DNA from: Rotaria sp. Silwood1
Lineage: Eukaryota > Rotifera > Eurotatoria > Philodinida > Philodinidae
NCBI GenBank assembly: GCA_905250075.1
Contig: CAJNOP010000030.1
Coordinates: 1,422,539 to 1,486,538 of the forward strand
Reading direction: 5' to 3'
Length of the DNA: 64,000 nt
The notes under the pieces were generated by a model. That model searched no databases, was not told the DNA's origin, and saw nothing but the letters and a program-made list of their open reading frames with translations. Position numbers and translations under genes: made by a program. Shown here in pieces: positions 10,752-22,842 of the stretch (its first letter is position 1; every line of letters starts with the position of its first letter).

Positions 10752-11852
10752 ATGAATTCCACTACAATTACTTTAACAGTTTATCTTGCTAACATTCAAA
10801 TTCAAATTATTCGTTATTTACTCACTATAACATTGATTATTGGAAATTTAAGCAATCTTACTAATATTTTAATTTTTTCTCAGCACTCTCTCAGATCTCA
10901 TATCTGTTCATGGTACTTTATTGGTTCATCGATTGGTCATCTACTCTATCTCAATATGGGATGTTTAACCCGAGTTATTTCGGCATGGACACAGTATGAT
11001 CTGAGTTTCATCTCACTTGCATTTTGTAAAACTCGAATTTTTTTTGTATTGAGTGGTCTTACTATTTCTCGTTATTTATTCTGTTTAATATCTATTGATC
11101 GTTGGATGATTACTTCGAGAAATACTAGCATCCGTCATCTAAGTTCACTTAAAGTAGTTCGACGATTAATTATGGCTGGCACTTTTTCTTTAATTATTAT
11201 TAATATATTTATATCTATTGGATATGTCATTCAGAAGAATATAAGCTGTGGTCCATCAACAGAGCCAGTATATTTTTTATTTTACACAATTTACAATATC
11301 ACTTTGTCTCTTGCCCCTCTATTAACATTAATTATATTTAGTGTTCTTGTTCTTTTCAACATTCGACATACTGGTCATCATCAAATAGCTCCAACAACAC
11401 TAATAGGTTTAAACCATGAAATACGATATCGAAGACGACGACTTCGTAAGAAAGATATTCAATACATCAAGCTATCTCTTATACAAGTAGCTGCTTATAT
11501 TGTTTTCAATACACTTCATGGTTACAATACAATTCATGAAGTTATTACACAGAATCAAATTAAAACTCCTGAGCAACGAGCTATTGAAGGATTTTTGAGT
11601 GGAACGGGTTTGAATCTTCATTATGTCTATACCGGAGTAAATTTTCCTGTCTTTTTTTAATAACTTTTAAACACGAGATCGAATAATATATATTTGATTT
11701 TCTTTTCAATTTAGATTACTTTCTTTCTTTATACATTGGCATCTGAAACATTTCGACAAGCTTGTATTTTGTTTTGGAAACGTTGGTTAGAACATCTGTT
11801 ACATTTAATGTTTCTTCGATCTAATCATCAAACGACTGTTCAAATTGCTTAA
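10752..11852 (+). CDS. Rhodopsin-like seven-transmembrane receptor (2 exons)
   Basis: Exons 10752-11636 and 11715-11852 join in phase 0 across a 78-bp intron and give 340 aa. The longer open frame begins with a GTG at 10686; the first ATG is 10752. Seven hydrophobic segments are visible. TM1 is near residues 20-40, TM3 is followed by LISIDRWMITS (a DRY-box variant, Asp-Arg-Trp), and a strongly basic third intracellular loop (RYRRRRLRKKD) precedes TM6. Exon 2 completes TM7 and helix 8 (ITFFLYTLASETFRQA). A Cys just before TM3 and one in loop 2 (NISCGPS) can form the usual disulfide. No ligand can be deduced. This is a plasma-membrane G-protein-coupled receptor of the divergent, lineage-expanded kind seen in many small invertebrates. 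AATAAA lies near 12068. Confidence 0.85.
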
Positions 11853-14800
11853 TTTTTTTGTAAAATATCACAATAATCAACAAATTTTGTCCGTAATATG
11901 ATTCTTGATACCTTTTTTTCCCTCGAATTCGAAGACGATTTGAACACGTAGATGAATGTTGTACATTTTTTTGTCAGTGTTGTTATTCGATGTGTCTCAT
12001 TACAACTGTGTATGTATTATTAATGCTGTAAAGAGTGATATGATTAGTGCATTTTAAATATTTATAAAATAAAAAATTCTTGTGAATAAGTATTGTGATG
12101 TAAGAGGATATAATATGAGAATATCCCAGTTCTTTGAGCATGATGCCAATGATAACGTTTTTTTTTCTTATTTAGAATATAGTTTCTGTAGGTTTTTTAA
12201 ATCAATCATGATCAATTTTGCTTGCTCTATACAAAGCTGTAGTCAAAATTCATGAAGTATAAAGCAAAAGTTTTGAAATTATTAGAAAATTCATTTTTTT
12301 AGTTTTCTTTAACAAAATTCAACTGATTTTGAGATCTATATGTTTTACTAAACAAAATTTCAGAATAATTTAGATGAAAACATTCAAAATTAATCACTAC
12401 TAGCATGAAGAACCGCAAGAAGTTCAATAATTCTCAATACCGAACATGTACTTTTGTAAGTGGAAATAAACTGATTCCTTGAACTTCTAATCGAAGTTTA
12501 GAATATTTCTACTACTGAGAATTATCAAACTCTTATCAGTTCTTTAAGCTAGTTCTAATCATTCTTAATAAGAAAAAAAAAGTATCATCTTTGACATCAG
12601 GTTCTAGTAATTGGTGTATCCCTAATACCATAAGTATTTTATTATCAATGATAGCAGGTGATCGAAAAATTTTTAGACAAAGTAATTGTGTCACTTTTGA
12701 TCCGTTAGAAGAGTATTTCGTTCGAGTCAAAAGCTATGAGTTAGGATAATCTTTTCGTATATGGACTTGCAAATTTGGTTCGAGATTAGTAAAATAATCA
12801 TTGAAAACTATAAAGACATTAGTTTGAATAGAAATCTTTTTTATTTTCACTATTGTGATTCTAAACATAAAAGTTGAGCTTTTCATTTATATATCAGCTT
12901 GTAGATTAGAAGCTATTTTTCTTTTTTGTCTTTCGATAAGGGACATCAATTTTCACTTTTCCTAAATACCGATTGTTAAAAAAATGCTTGTAGTCTAACT
13001 TACCTAAAAGTTACAGCTTAGTTCAATATCAAATTTCGTAGAGAAGTGTCCAATTTACACAATGGTCGATTCGAATAAGTTTTAGCAAATCTGAAAAGGT
13101 ACTTATAGGATAAACAAAGGCTTGTTGACTCATCTCAAAATATAATTTCTCAAATTTTTTGAAAAGTTTGTCACAATTCTTCAACAAAAATAAAGACAAT
13201 ATTACTATGGCCATATTCAAACTACGGTTATAACCTATAGTTTTTGGCTCATCTGACATGCTTTCTTATCAAGTCAAAATTGAACAAACATTTTGTCTAA
13301 AAACTTTCGGACTATTGGTTAGAATAAGGTTTTGTTCTTAGCGAAACAAAAAATGATTTTCATAGAGTAAATGAATATCAATAAGAGTTTACATTTTCTT
13401 ACTTTCTACAATAATATAAAATAAGTTTTCTCAATCATTCTATTGTTTATCAACTATTATGTATGCCCATCAATAGAAACAATAAATATCAATTTCAACA
13501 AGGCATTAACATGTCTCTTGGACTGATTTTTTTTGAAGTAAAAAAAAAGTACAAAATAAAATTAATGTTTTGTATTTGATTTGTTCATCGTGTCATAAAT
13601 AAAATTTATTCATTTCACTTGATACATTGTTCATTTAGTTGATCAATAAAAAATAATTTTAATGCATTTCAAAACACAAATATTCATTTCACATGTTTCT
13701 ATTACATAAAAAAAAAACTTGTTTCATTTTATTTATTCTTTTCACTGATTATGTTCACATATGTTTACTCTCTAAATAATCGCATTTTCAGTTAAGTGTG
13801 TCTATGTTCATTTGTCAACGAACACCGGTAGTCACACGTCTATGTCAATGTACATTTATTCCTCATGATGGATAGACAGACGACCTGACTGTCATCATCG
13901 TTGTGGATCAATAGTGTCATAAGACGATCAACACGATTGAGCAAAAGACATTGAAACAAAAAAATATCTCTTTTTTTTTTTCGTCTAATGTATTTTCACA
14001 CATTAAACAGAGAAAGATAGTAGACGTGTTGTTGATTCAGTAAAATGACACAAAAAATATTCCCAGTTCTCTGATCAAACGTGTATGTTCATGTTTGATC
14101 TAAGCGGTACCATCATTTTTTTCTATTTCCTTCTCAAAATAGAATATCAATGTAAAAATCTTAATATATTAAAAAAAAACTCTTTATGACTTATTTGGTG
14201 AATACATTGATACCAACAATGAACTCAAGTGTGACATTGTTTATTAAACTTGATTAAATCAACTAAATTTTTGTCTCTTGTACATTCTCACATCGTCATA
14301 TCATAAACAAGATTAGCTCTTACTTTTTCGATTGATTTATTTTCTGATGAATTTCATAGAAGGGCGTTTTAAATAAGCAGATGATAGTATATTCCATATC
14401 ATTGCATTCGTATATACTAAAGTTTAAAACGAAATTATAAAAAAAAAAGAGGAGGAGTTTTGTGCTGGCTTGTTTTCTTTCTCTTTCAGTTGATTGCGCT
14501 AAACAAATCATGGAATATGATAGACAGTATGACTAGAGCAAAATCATCTTTTATTAATCATTAGATGATGATAACAAAATCCGATTTATTCCACCGTTAT
14601 TTGACTTGAGGCTATTTTGTCCATTTTCGACGATCATTTGTAATAACAACAAAATATATGTATGTAGGTCCTCATCAACCAAGAATCAAGTAAAGATGAT
14701 GACGCCAATAATAGTCATTGATCGACATAGCATAATCCTTTATAGACTATATTAAAACAACTATAGTGAATGGTTGATGATGATGATTCAACTATAAATG

Positions 14801-17137
14801 AGAACAAACATAAAATGACTTATCACGAACAGTTTTTTTAACTTGATGCGACAAGCACAACATAGTAAAATTCTCTCATATTTGATTTCCGTTGTTAGAT
14901 GTCGGCATCTGCTTATTATTGTTTTGTGAGTTCATCAAACGAATCTATGCACGTGTCTTTCTCTTCTACGTGTTAATCAAATCCTCTATTTAAGCTCATC
15001 ATTTGATATATAACGAAGGCAAAAAACAAAAAAAAAGTTGAATTGAACTGCATGTTTAAATATTTTATGAGAATGACAAACGTCTGTTGTGTTCAGTTGA
15101 CCTTGCATCAATCTATTGAATGATTAGTGTGTATTGTTTATCAACGTACAATATTGCTGTAGTCGTCTGTCAATCAGCCGTGATGCAAGAGCAATTTACT
15201 ATATATTTGCCGCTCGCATACGCACCTTTATTTTTTATACGAAAGTCTAACACGTGCCATAATCATTGCTTTCTCCTTGTTCATTGAAGCAAATTTTTAA
15301 TAGGGCATTATTTACACTTGAACGTTAAGGTATTTCCTCCATCTTCTTTTCTTTGTGTGAAACAACAAAAGAGAATACCTATTATTTCTTTTCTACAGAT
15401 CAAACGTATTTTTTGTCAAGAAGAAAATCATCGTCATCATCATTATATAGGACAAATAGCTAGCCTAATTAGCTTTGCCATCTACTCACGTGCTCAAAAA
15501 TAAATCACCTGCATCATTGCGTGTGAACGAAACTAATATTTGATGGGCAGGGCAGCTCTCATATTGACATGATATCAATAATAATGATCGATAGCAATGT
15601 TGATTATGCAATTGAAAAAGAAACGAAAGACGATTAACTCATATGTACATATGTGTATGTATGTATACTTATTACAATTGGATGATAAATAAATATACAT
15701 GTTCATAGATGGGAAAGAGAAAGTTAATTAAATCAGTGCCAACGATTTTAAAGAATAATTCAAAAATACGTCATAGTAAATTTAAATATGCTTTTTTTTA
15801 TCTTTGCACTACTGCTAAGCTTAAATTTAAATAATAAAATTTATATAGTATGAGTTATTTCATTTGTAAAAATTTCTTGAATTCGATTTTTTTATATGAC
15901 GTCAGTCAGGCCAAAAAAAAGAGAACTAGAAGATGTTATTGACATTCAACATGCGAATAGAAAAAGCTTCTTGACTAGCACCGGATATGTCTCTCATTAT
16001 GTATGCAATTTGAAGACGTCACTCCTCCACCTACGTTGTCATTCTTGTTAATTTACATTTGCTTTCTACATCTTCATTTTAATATTGACAAAAAATTTTT
16101 CTTTTTCCTACAAGTCTCTTCTCATTTCACCAATCTGTTATTTTTTATATTGAATTGTTACGTTCAATTTTACACACCTGATAGCATAAAATATAGTGCT
16201 TTGTGCGTCACATCGATCTCTAATGGACTGAACAGCATAAATGTAACTCGCTGTATGCCGGAAGTCAATTTTCTCTGCGTACACATGCACACAGACTTTT
16301 GTCTATGTTTTCAAACACACAGATGCCAGAGGATAGATAGTAGTTAGAGAAAGGCAAAAAAAAAATCTAAAAAGCAGTGCAGCCAGTCACTCTACAGGAA
16401 ATAACTACTGATGCTTGAACTTTATGTAGTAAAGAAGAGACAACATGAGCATAGAATAAAAAATAGCAAACGAAGAAAAAGAGAGACGGCTACTTCCGTT
16501 GTTGTTCAAAGAAATGAACAAAAGACGATAGTCTGTACGAGATCAAATTTAATTTTGAATTAATGAAGAACTTTTAGAATATATTTAGGCAAAAAAAAAT
16601 ATTCTCACGTAGAACCTTGTTATTTGTCATCTTTAAGCAAATATTACATCCACCCAATCATTCCTTTTTTTTCCTCTTTTTCTTACATTAGTTTGATGTT
16701 CAACGAGAAAAAGAATGAGCACACGAACACGTAGATAGGCTCATCTTATAAGAAGAAAAGTCACTGTGATTGGTGGAAAATTTTCATTGGACGCGCGAGC
16801 ACACAGAAAGGCACAAATGCATACATTGATGAAATGATTTTTTTTTATGAGAAAAAAAAAAGAGAAAAAGAGAGACGGAAAAGCCTCAGTTCCTGCTTCC
16901 TTCTGCTCCTCATTCGTCATTGCTACTTGAACGTTGTCGTCAACTTCCACGAAGAAACTAACGGCAGCGACAACGGAGATTCAATCTCTCTTAATCGTCC
17001 ATTGCATTTCCGTAAAAAGTTCTTTTCTCTGTCGGTCGTCGACACAATTTCAAGGAAGTCCGGGACTTAAAGGCGTCCTTTTTCCTCGTCCGTCCCACAA
17101 CTGCATATACACATATACATAACAAAATCGACACATC
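11853..17137. other. Long gene-poor stretch upstream of the ETS gene
   Basis: About 5.3 kb without a supportable gene. It contains one copy of a short dispersed repeat (about 12215-12290, related to 42420-42495) and numerous A/T runs. The 350 bases before the ETS start (about 16780-17137) are less AT-rich than their surroundings and probably hold its 5-prime UTR or promoter. A long upstream region is common for developmental transcription factors, but I can point to no specific enhancer. Small frames at 15318, 16003 and 16834 lack any family signature. Confidence 0.5.
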
Positions 17138-19043
17138 ATGCTTACTGGTAAGCGAATCGTTCTATGCAAGGAAGCCGAGATTTCCGTCCGCCTTCAGCTC
17201 GGTCCATGCGTTTATATATACGCACGAGCAGGAATCGAAGTTTTTCCGTTTTGAAAAAAAGAAGAAAAAGAAGAAGAAAAATATATGAGAACATTGATTC
17301 GTCTCATTCTAGTTATAACAAACTAATATCGTTTATAGATATTTTCGAGTCGAGTTGAACAAGAACAAAAAAAAAAAAAAAAAGAGATGATGATACAAGA
17401 AGTCGAGTACATCCGTTGAAAAAAAAAGAAAGAAAAAAAGAGAAATATTTATTTTAATAGAACATTTTCAATAACTTTATATTGTAGAACCATCAAAACA
17501 CGCATGGACATCTTTCGGTATTGGCGGTACAATATCGAACATTTCCGATAGTTGTAAGTTTTTTATTTTCTTTTTACTTTGTTAGAAATATAAAGAAAGA
17601 ATAACAATCGAGAAAAAACAGAAGTATTTATCTTTACTTTTTAGCTTATTTCAAGTATCGATAAAAGATTAGAGCGACACTTGAGAGATTTACGCAAATA
17701 ATTAAGTATGACAAACTTTTATTTTTTGACTACCGTATGCTTTTTTTTTTACTAAAAAAACAGACTAATGATGAATTTAAAAGAACAAATGTTTTTTTGC
17801 AATTAGATTTCCATTAAGCTATTGTTCATTTATTTAGAAGAATAAAGAGGAAATGTCGTTCATCGTTCTCTGTTTTTTTTTGACTTTCAATTATCAATCA
17901 TTTGTTCTTTGATTAGTTACTTTAACGAAATAATCAAATCGATTATTAATCAAAGAATTGATTGTTCTACTAGTTCATCATGTTTATTTAATTGTAGTTG
18001 GCTATCACACAACGGCAACTCCCTCATCTACATCATCATCAGCTTCATCAACAAATGCTGGTGGTGGTAATGGTTCGAGACTTAAACATGAGTATGAAAA
18101 TGGATCAGGACGTGGAAATACCGCGAATGATACTAGTTCAAATACAGGTCAACAACAGCAGTCATCTTCTTGGTCATCTTTGGTTAAATCTGAATCACCA
18201 CATGGGTTGAGAGGTAGAAAAAAAGGGAAAAAAAAGAATCTTTAACTGCAATTGTTTTTTAGATCCTTATTCAACATTTGCGAGTCAATCATTTTTTCCT
18301 CATAATGCACATCGATTCGGTAATGGAGCAGCTGGTATATATTTTCATAGAAAAAAAACGATTTTTAAATTTAATTTAATATGTTTTTTATCTTGCTAGG
18401 TACAGGTCAAATACAATTATGGCAATTTTTACTTGAACTTTTAGCTGATGCAAGTGCAAATTCAAATGTTATTGCATGGGAAGGTTCTAATGGTGAATTT
18501 AAATTGATTGATCCAGATGAAGTTGCACGTCGTTGGGGTGAACGTAAATCTAAACCAAATATGAATTATGATAAATTATCTCGTGCATTACGTTATTATT
18601 ATGATAAAAATATAATGACAAAAGTTCATGGTAAACGTTATGCATATAAATTTGATTTTAATGGTTTACATCAATTAAATCAACCACAATTATCCGAATC
18701 ACCATATACTAAATATCAACAAGAAATGATGCGTTCATCACATGCACATGCTGCTTATTTTAAATGGAGTGCCTTAAGTTCAGCAGCAGCAACAACATCA
18801 GCTGTTCATATGCCACATCATCATCATCCAACAACAGCGGCTGCTGCTGCATCAACAGCTTATACAAATTATTGGAATCATCCAAGTACATATGACTATA
18901 CAGCTAATTTTCCTACGCCTAATCCATATCTTTCATCATCTTATTGGGTTAGTCCAACAGCAAGTACAACATCAACTGGAACAGGGGGACTATCAGCTAC
19001 AAGCACAGCATCTACCGCTATCTCACCATCATTACCTTATTAA
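17138..19043 (+). CDS. ETS-domain transcription factor, ERG/FLI type (5 exons)
   Basis: Exons 17138-17147, 17488-17553, 17998-18213, 18263-18334 and 18400-19043 join with matching phases into 335 aa. The first coding exon has only 10 nt. The ETS domain occupies about residues 125-209 ([59 protein letters not shown]). The recognition helix has both DNA-contacting Arg residues in RALRYYYD. The run from [12 protein letters not shown] to KFDF, and the following Pro-rich segment with SPYTKY, match the ERG/FLI1/FEV (Ets65A) subfamily better than ETS1 or ELK. No Pointed/SAM domain is visible in the short N-terminus. Ser/Gly/Gln-rich and Ala/Thr/His-rich tracts flank the domain. It is a nuclear factor that would bind GGAA sites. 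Confidence 0.93.
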
Positions 19044-19771
19044 TATAAACGAAAACAAATCAAAACAAAACATCTTATTGTTCTGTTGTATACTATTTCT
19101 TTTCTCTTACTTTTTTTTTTGAGTGAATTAAAAAATCACACACTACTATTAGCACATTGTCTTGATGATAACATAAGGCACCTGGAAAAAAAACATCTGC
19201 ATGAATATGTGACAATAACTGTCTATGTAGTAAAATTCACTTAGCATAAATAATGACCTATTAAATATTTTTTTCTTCTTGCTATTCTTTAAATGAATTT
19301 ATTATAGATTTGACCTTTTGCTTCGATTTCGTTTTGTTTTTGCACATTTCAATATGGGATATAGAAAAAAATGTTTTTCATTTCCTTTTTATTTTATATA
19401 ATGCTTATATTATTAAAAGATCAATAATAAATTATAAGTCAAGTGCATTTCTATTCTATCGAAATCTAACAGTGTTAATGACACGATCAAATTATGCGGT
19501 ATGATTGAAGATAGAATATAGAAACGGAAATGTATGAAGAATGAAAACAAATAAAAGACGTTTCATATCTGACTTGAATCATCAAATAAAACAAGACGAA
19601 ACAAAAAGAAGAAGAAAAATGATTAATTTAATATACATATTCTTTGTTTGCTTTGAAACAGCTGGTGCAATATGTTACGCATAAAATATAAACAGTAGTA
19701 AAGAGACTAACTTTAATATTTTATATATGAAGTAATTTTTTTCATTTTCTAAAACGCATATCAATAGAATC
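19044..19771. other. Gap between ETS and membrane-protein genes
   Basis: It holds the presumptive 3-prime UTR of the ETS gene and the promoter of the next gene. AATAAA-type hexamers occur near 19550 and 19586. No other gene was seen. Confidence 0.5.
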
Positions 19772-22700
19772 ATGATTTATGTTAGACATTTTTTGAGTAG
19801 AATTTTTCTATTATTTCTATTATTAATTGTCATCATTGGCTCAACAGACGAACAATTCTATGATAAAAATTCCGGTAAGCAAATTAAGAAAAAGAATTAC
19901 AATATTTGAAGAATCGTCGTTATAAATTTAGTAATCTTTTAATAGATAAAGGCATACTCTTAATTCGTTCCTGTTTGGTAATTAGGATAGACTGTCTTAT
20001 TTTAATTATTTCCGCATTGGAGCCTAGTTAGTTTTTCAATCAAGGTCAATAAGGATAACAATTTCAGTTGAAAGTATATATATACATGTATATAATACTC
20101 GTATGTCGTGACATGACTATTTACAATTTAAATTCACAAGTTATTTTAGAACGCAAAACATGCATCTAATCATTAATGAAAATCTGGTTGACTTATTTCA
20201 AACATACGAGAGATGAGAGCTTGAGAAATTATAACTGGCCATGAAATCCGGTTGTATGGTAAAAACTTCTTTCGTGAATCTATCACGTTGTAGATTATTC
20301 TTTTCTTTTCTTTTCTTTATTACTTAAAAATGTCATTTACTCTTTGAACATAGAGGAAAAACAATAAACTATAACGTTGCAAAGTATAACAATGGCGCAG
20401 ATCAGAAAAAAATTCGAAACTTGTGTAAAAAAAAAACATGAGTTTGTAGAAACATGCTGTTGTTTATGATCATCGATATGCAATCTTCAAAAGAAAAGAT
20501 TTTGATCTGCTTTACCGAAAACAAAAGAGTTTAATAGTGAAACAGAAATATTTCACAAAAAACATGTTGCATTACGACCGTCTTGACTGTTGAAAATGTT
20601 TAATAGGGATGCAATCTTAGTCTTCGAAGGTAAAGAAAAGCTTTGACAGATTCTAATTAATCTAACTTAGATGTTACGTACAGAACTTCTTCACTCGTAA
20701 TGAATGATTCTTACTTCAATGCATTAACAATGTATGAGCTAATGTTTAATTGTAAAAAATTCAATGCTTCCATAAAAACGTTTTTCAAGTCTGCTGGATT
20801 GAGAAAATATTGACACTGGCACTAAAAATATGGTGCGTTGTTCCATACTATTGACCTGATAGAAGATAGACAAGTGTTTGAGTATACACTAGTCTACGAA
20901 ATTGGAATGCAGAATAGACTTTGGCCTATTCAAGCTTTTTAGCTCCACTAACTACGCTTATGAAACATGAGTTCGTAGTAGATAAAATATGTACTGACAT
21001 TGTAATGGACACGTCATCGATCAGAAGATGATGAAAACTAAACAGTATTAGAAAATTTTAACATTATACAGAATCCATCTAAGTCCACATCTGTCCAATA
21101 TGAGGTAGGTTCGACGCTACACTAGCATAATGGCTTTACCGTTTAGGACTACTATAGTGTAATATTTAATAAAGAAATGAATAACTGTACTCAAAGCTTG
21201 TCAATTGTGGAGAAAATATCGAGTGGACCAAAACTGTTTTTAACAGTATGATTATTTATTTAGAAGATATTCCTGATGTTAACAAATTTGTTGTGAATGG
21301 ATCATTATCACTAAGTTCATCGATTCCTATGGAAAATTCAACGAATACATTTTTATCTTCATCTCGAATACTTAATATTCTATCGACTAGTTATATATTG
21401 ACGAGCAAAATAATTGAAAATGAATCTACATCACCTTCATTATCACAAACATCTAGTACATCTCAAACAATACCAACAATAATATCAGTTAATTCACTTG
21501 TTGATCAAATGAATTCTTATCTTAATATCGATATACTTGCTCGTATAAAACATTGTGATCCAAATATGCAATTAAACGACGTATGTGAAACATATTCCAT
21601 GGATAATAAAACAAATTCATTAGTACGTCAATCAAATATTGAATTTGATACATTACAATATCTTTCTGATGTTCTTGTTGATCAAATAATTGTACAAAAG
21701 CTAAATGAATTTTGTTTACCAATTAAATGGTGTTTAAACAATTTGTCCGAAAGTGATATTTATGTTACTTATGGTGTTATACAAGAACGTGGACGTTCAT
21801 TTTGTTACTTAGAACAATGTTATTCACGGCTATTAGTATTTATTAATACATGTCCAATACTTTCGAACACGGTAAAAGTATAAATCAAAAATTTGTTTTA
21901 TAAAATTTCTTTTTCAAATATAGAATGTGAGCGTACCAACATTAAAATTATTACCAATGTTATGTACTCTTTATAATGAACAACCACGTTGGAATTCAAT
22001 TCAGTGCATGAAAGAAGTCGTTTATCTTCTTCATATACTTTATGCTTTTTGGCCTCAAATTGAGGTAATCGTTTTTGTTATGCTTATTCATTGGATGTTT
22101 TGAAAAAAAAAAGAATGAAATTTAGAAATGTTATGGTGATGTTTCTACTGGTTTTAATGTTTGTACATCTGAATGTCAATCATTTAATGATATTTTGAAT
22201 AAAGTTAAAATTCAATGTGATGATAATGGAACTTTTTTATCTCAGTAAGCTAAAGAAATATGATTTTACGTAGATGTCAATAATTCTTTATTTTTTGTTT
22301 TGATGACTAGAGTACCTGCTTTAGATTGGTATCAATCAATTAATTTAAAAGACATGTGTTATCAAAAAAATATTTCAACAAAATATCGATTTATATATTC
22401 AGTAATATTTAATAATTTAACTAAATAATTTTATTTATTTATATATTTTAGGTAGAGAAATTCTTTTCTTCGAATTTATTTTGGAACCAATTTCATATTA
22501 AATCTATCTATACTATTTTACTTATCACAGCTATTGTTTTGAGTGTAATCAGTTTTTCATTATGTTTTTATTTTAAAACAAAACGTCGGTTTAATTCAAA
22601 TAATCGACGATTTGATAATAATTATGAATATAGTCGATTACATGATTCAACATTTGAATTTGGAAATAATACTGAAAGTAAGTGTAGACATAAATATGAA

Positions 22701-22842
22701 TTCATTGATTTATTTATCTGTATACTTAGTTTCAAATATGAGTTCAACAACAAATCGGATAATGGATGATGAATCACAATTAGATTCAAATGATCGTTTT
22801 CGTTCCCTTGAATACCAACGATTATTACATGCAGAATCATAA
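19772..22842 (+). CDS. Unrecognised single-pass membrane protein, Cys-rich ectodomain (7 exons)
   Basis: Exons 19772-19874, 21264-21871, 21924-22064, 22126-22244, 22311-22401, 22452-22677 and 22730-22842 fit in phase at all six junctions and give 466 aa. The first intron is long (1389 bp); the others are 50-66 bp. The N-terminus is a signal peptide (IFLLFLLLIVIIGS). A Ser/Thr-rich segment follows, then an ectodomain with about 15 Cys in spaced pairs (FCLPIKWC, CYLEQC, NVCTSEC, IQCDDNG). One transmembrane helix lies near residues 365-387 (IYTILLITAIVLSVISFSL), followed by a stop-transfer KTKRR and a tail of about 70 residues with Tyr-containing motifs (YEYSRL, EYQRLL). The type I topology suggests a receptor or adhesion protein. 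I do not recognise the family. Confidence 0.75.

Noticed and set aside
16003-16347. 114-aa plus-strand frame
   Set aside because: Phe/Cys/His-rich without any family motif or homologous exon neighbours; composition follows AT-rich pyrimidine tracts.
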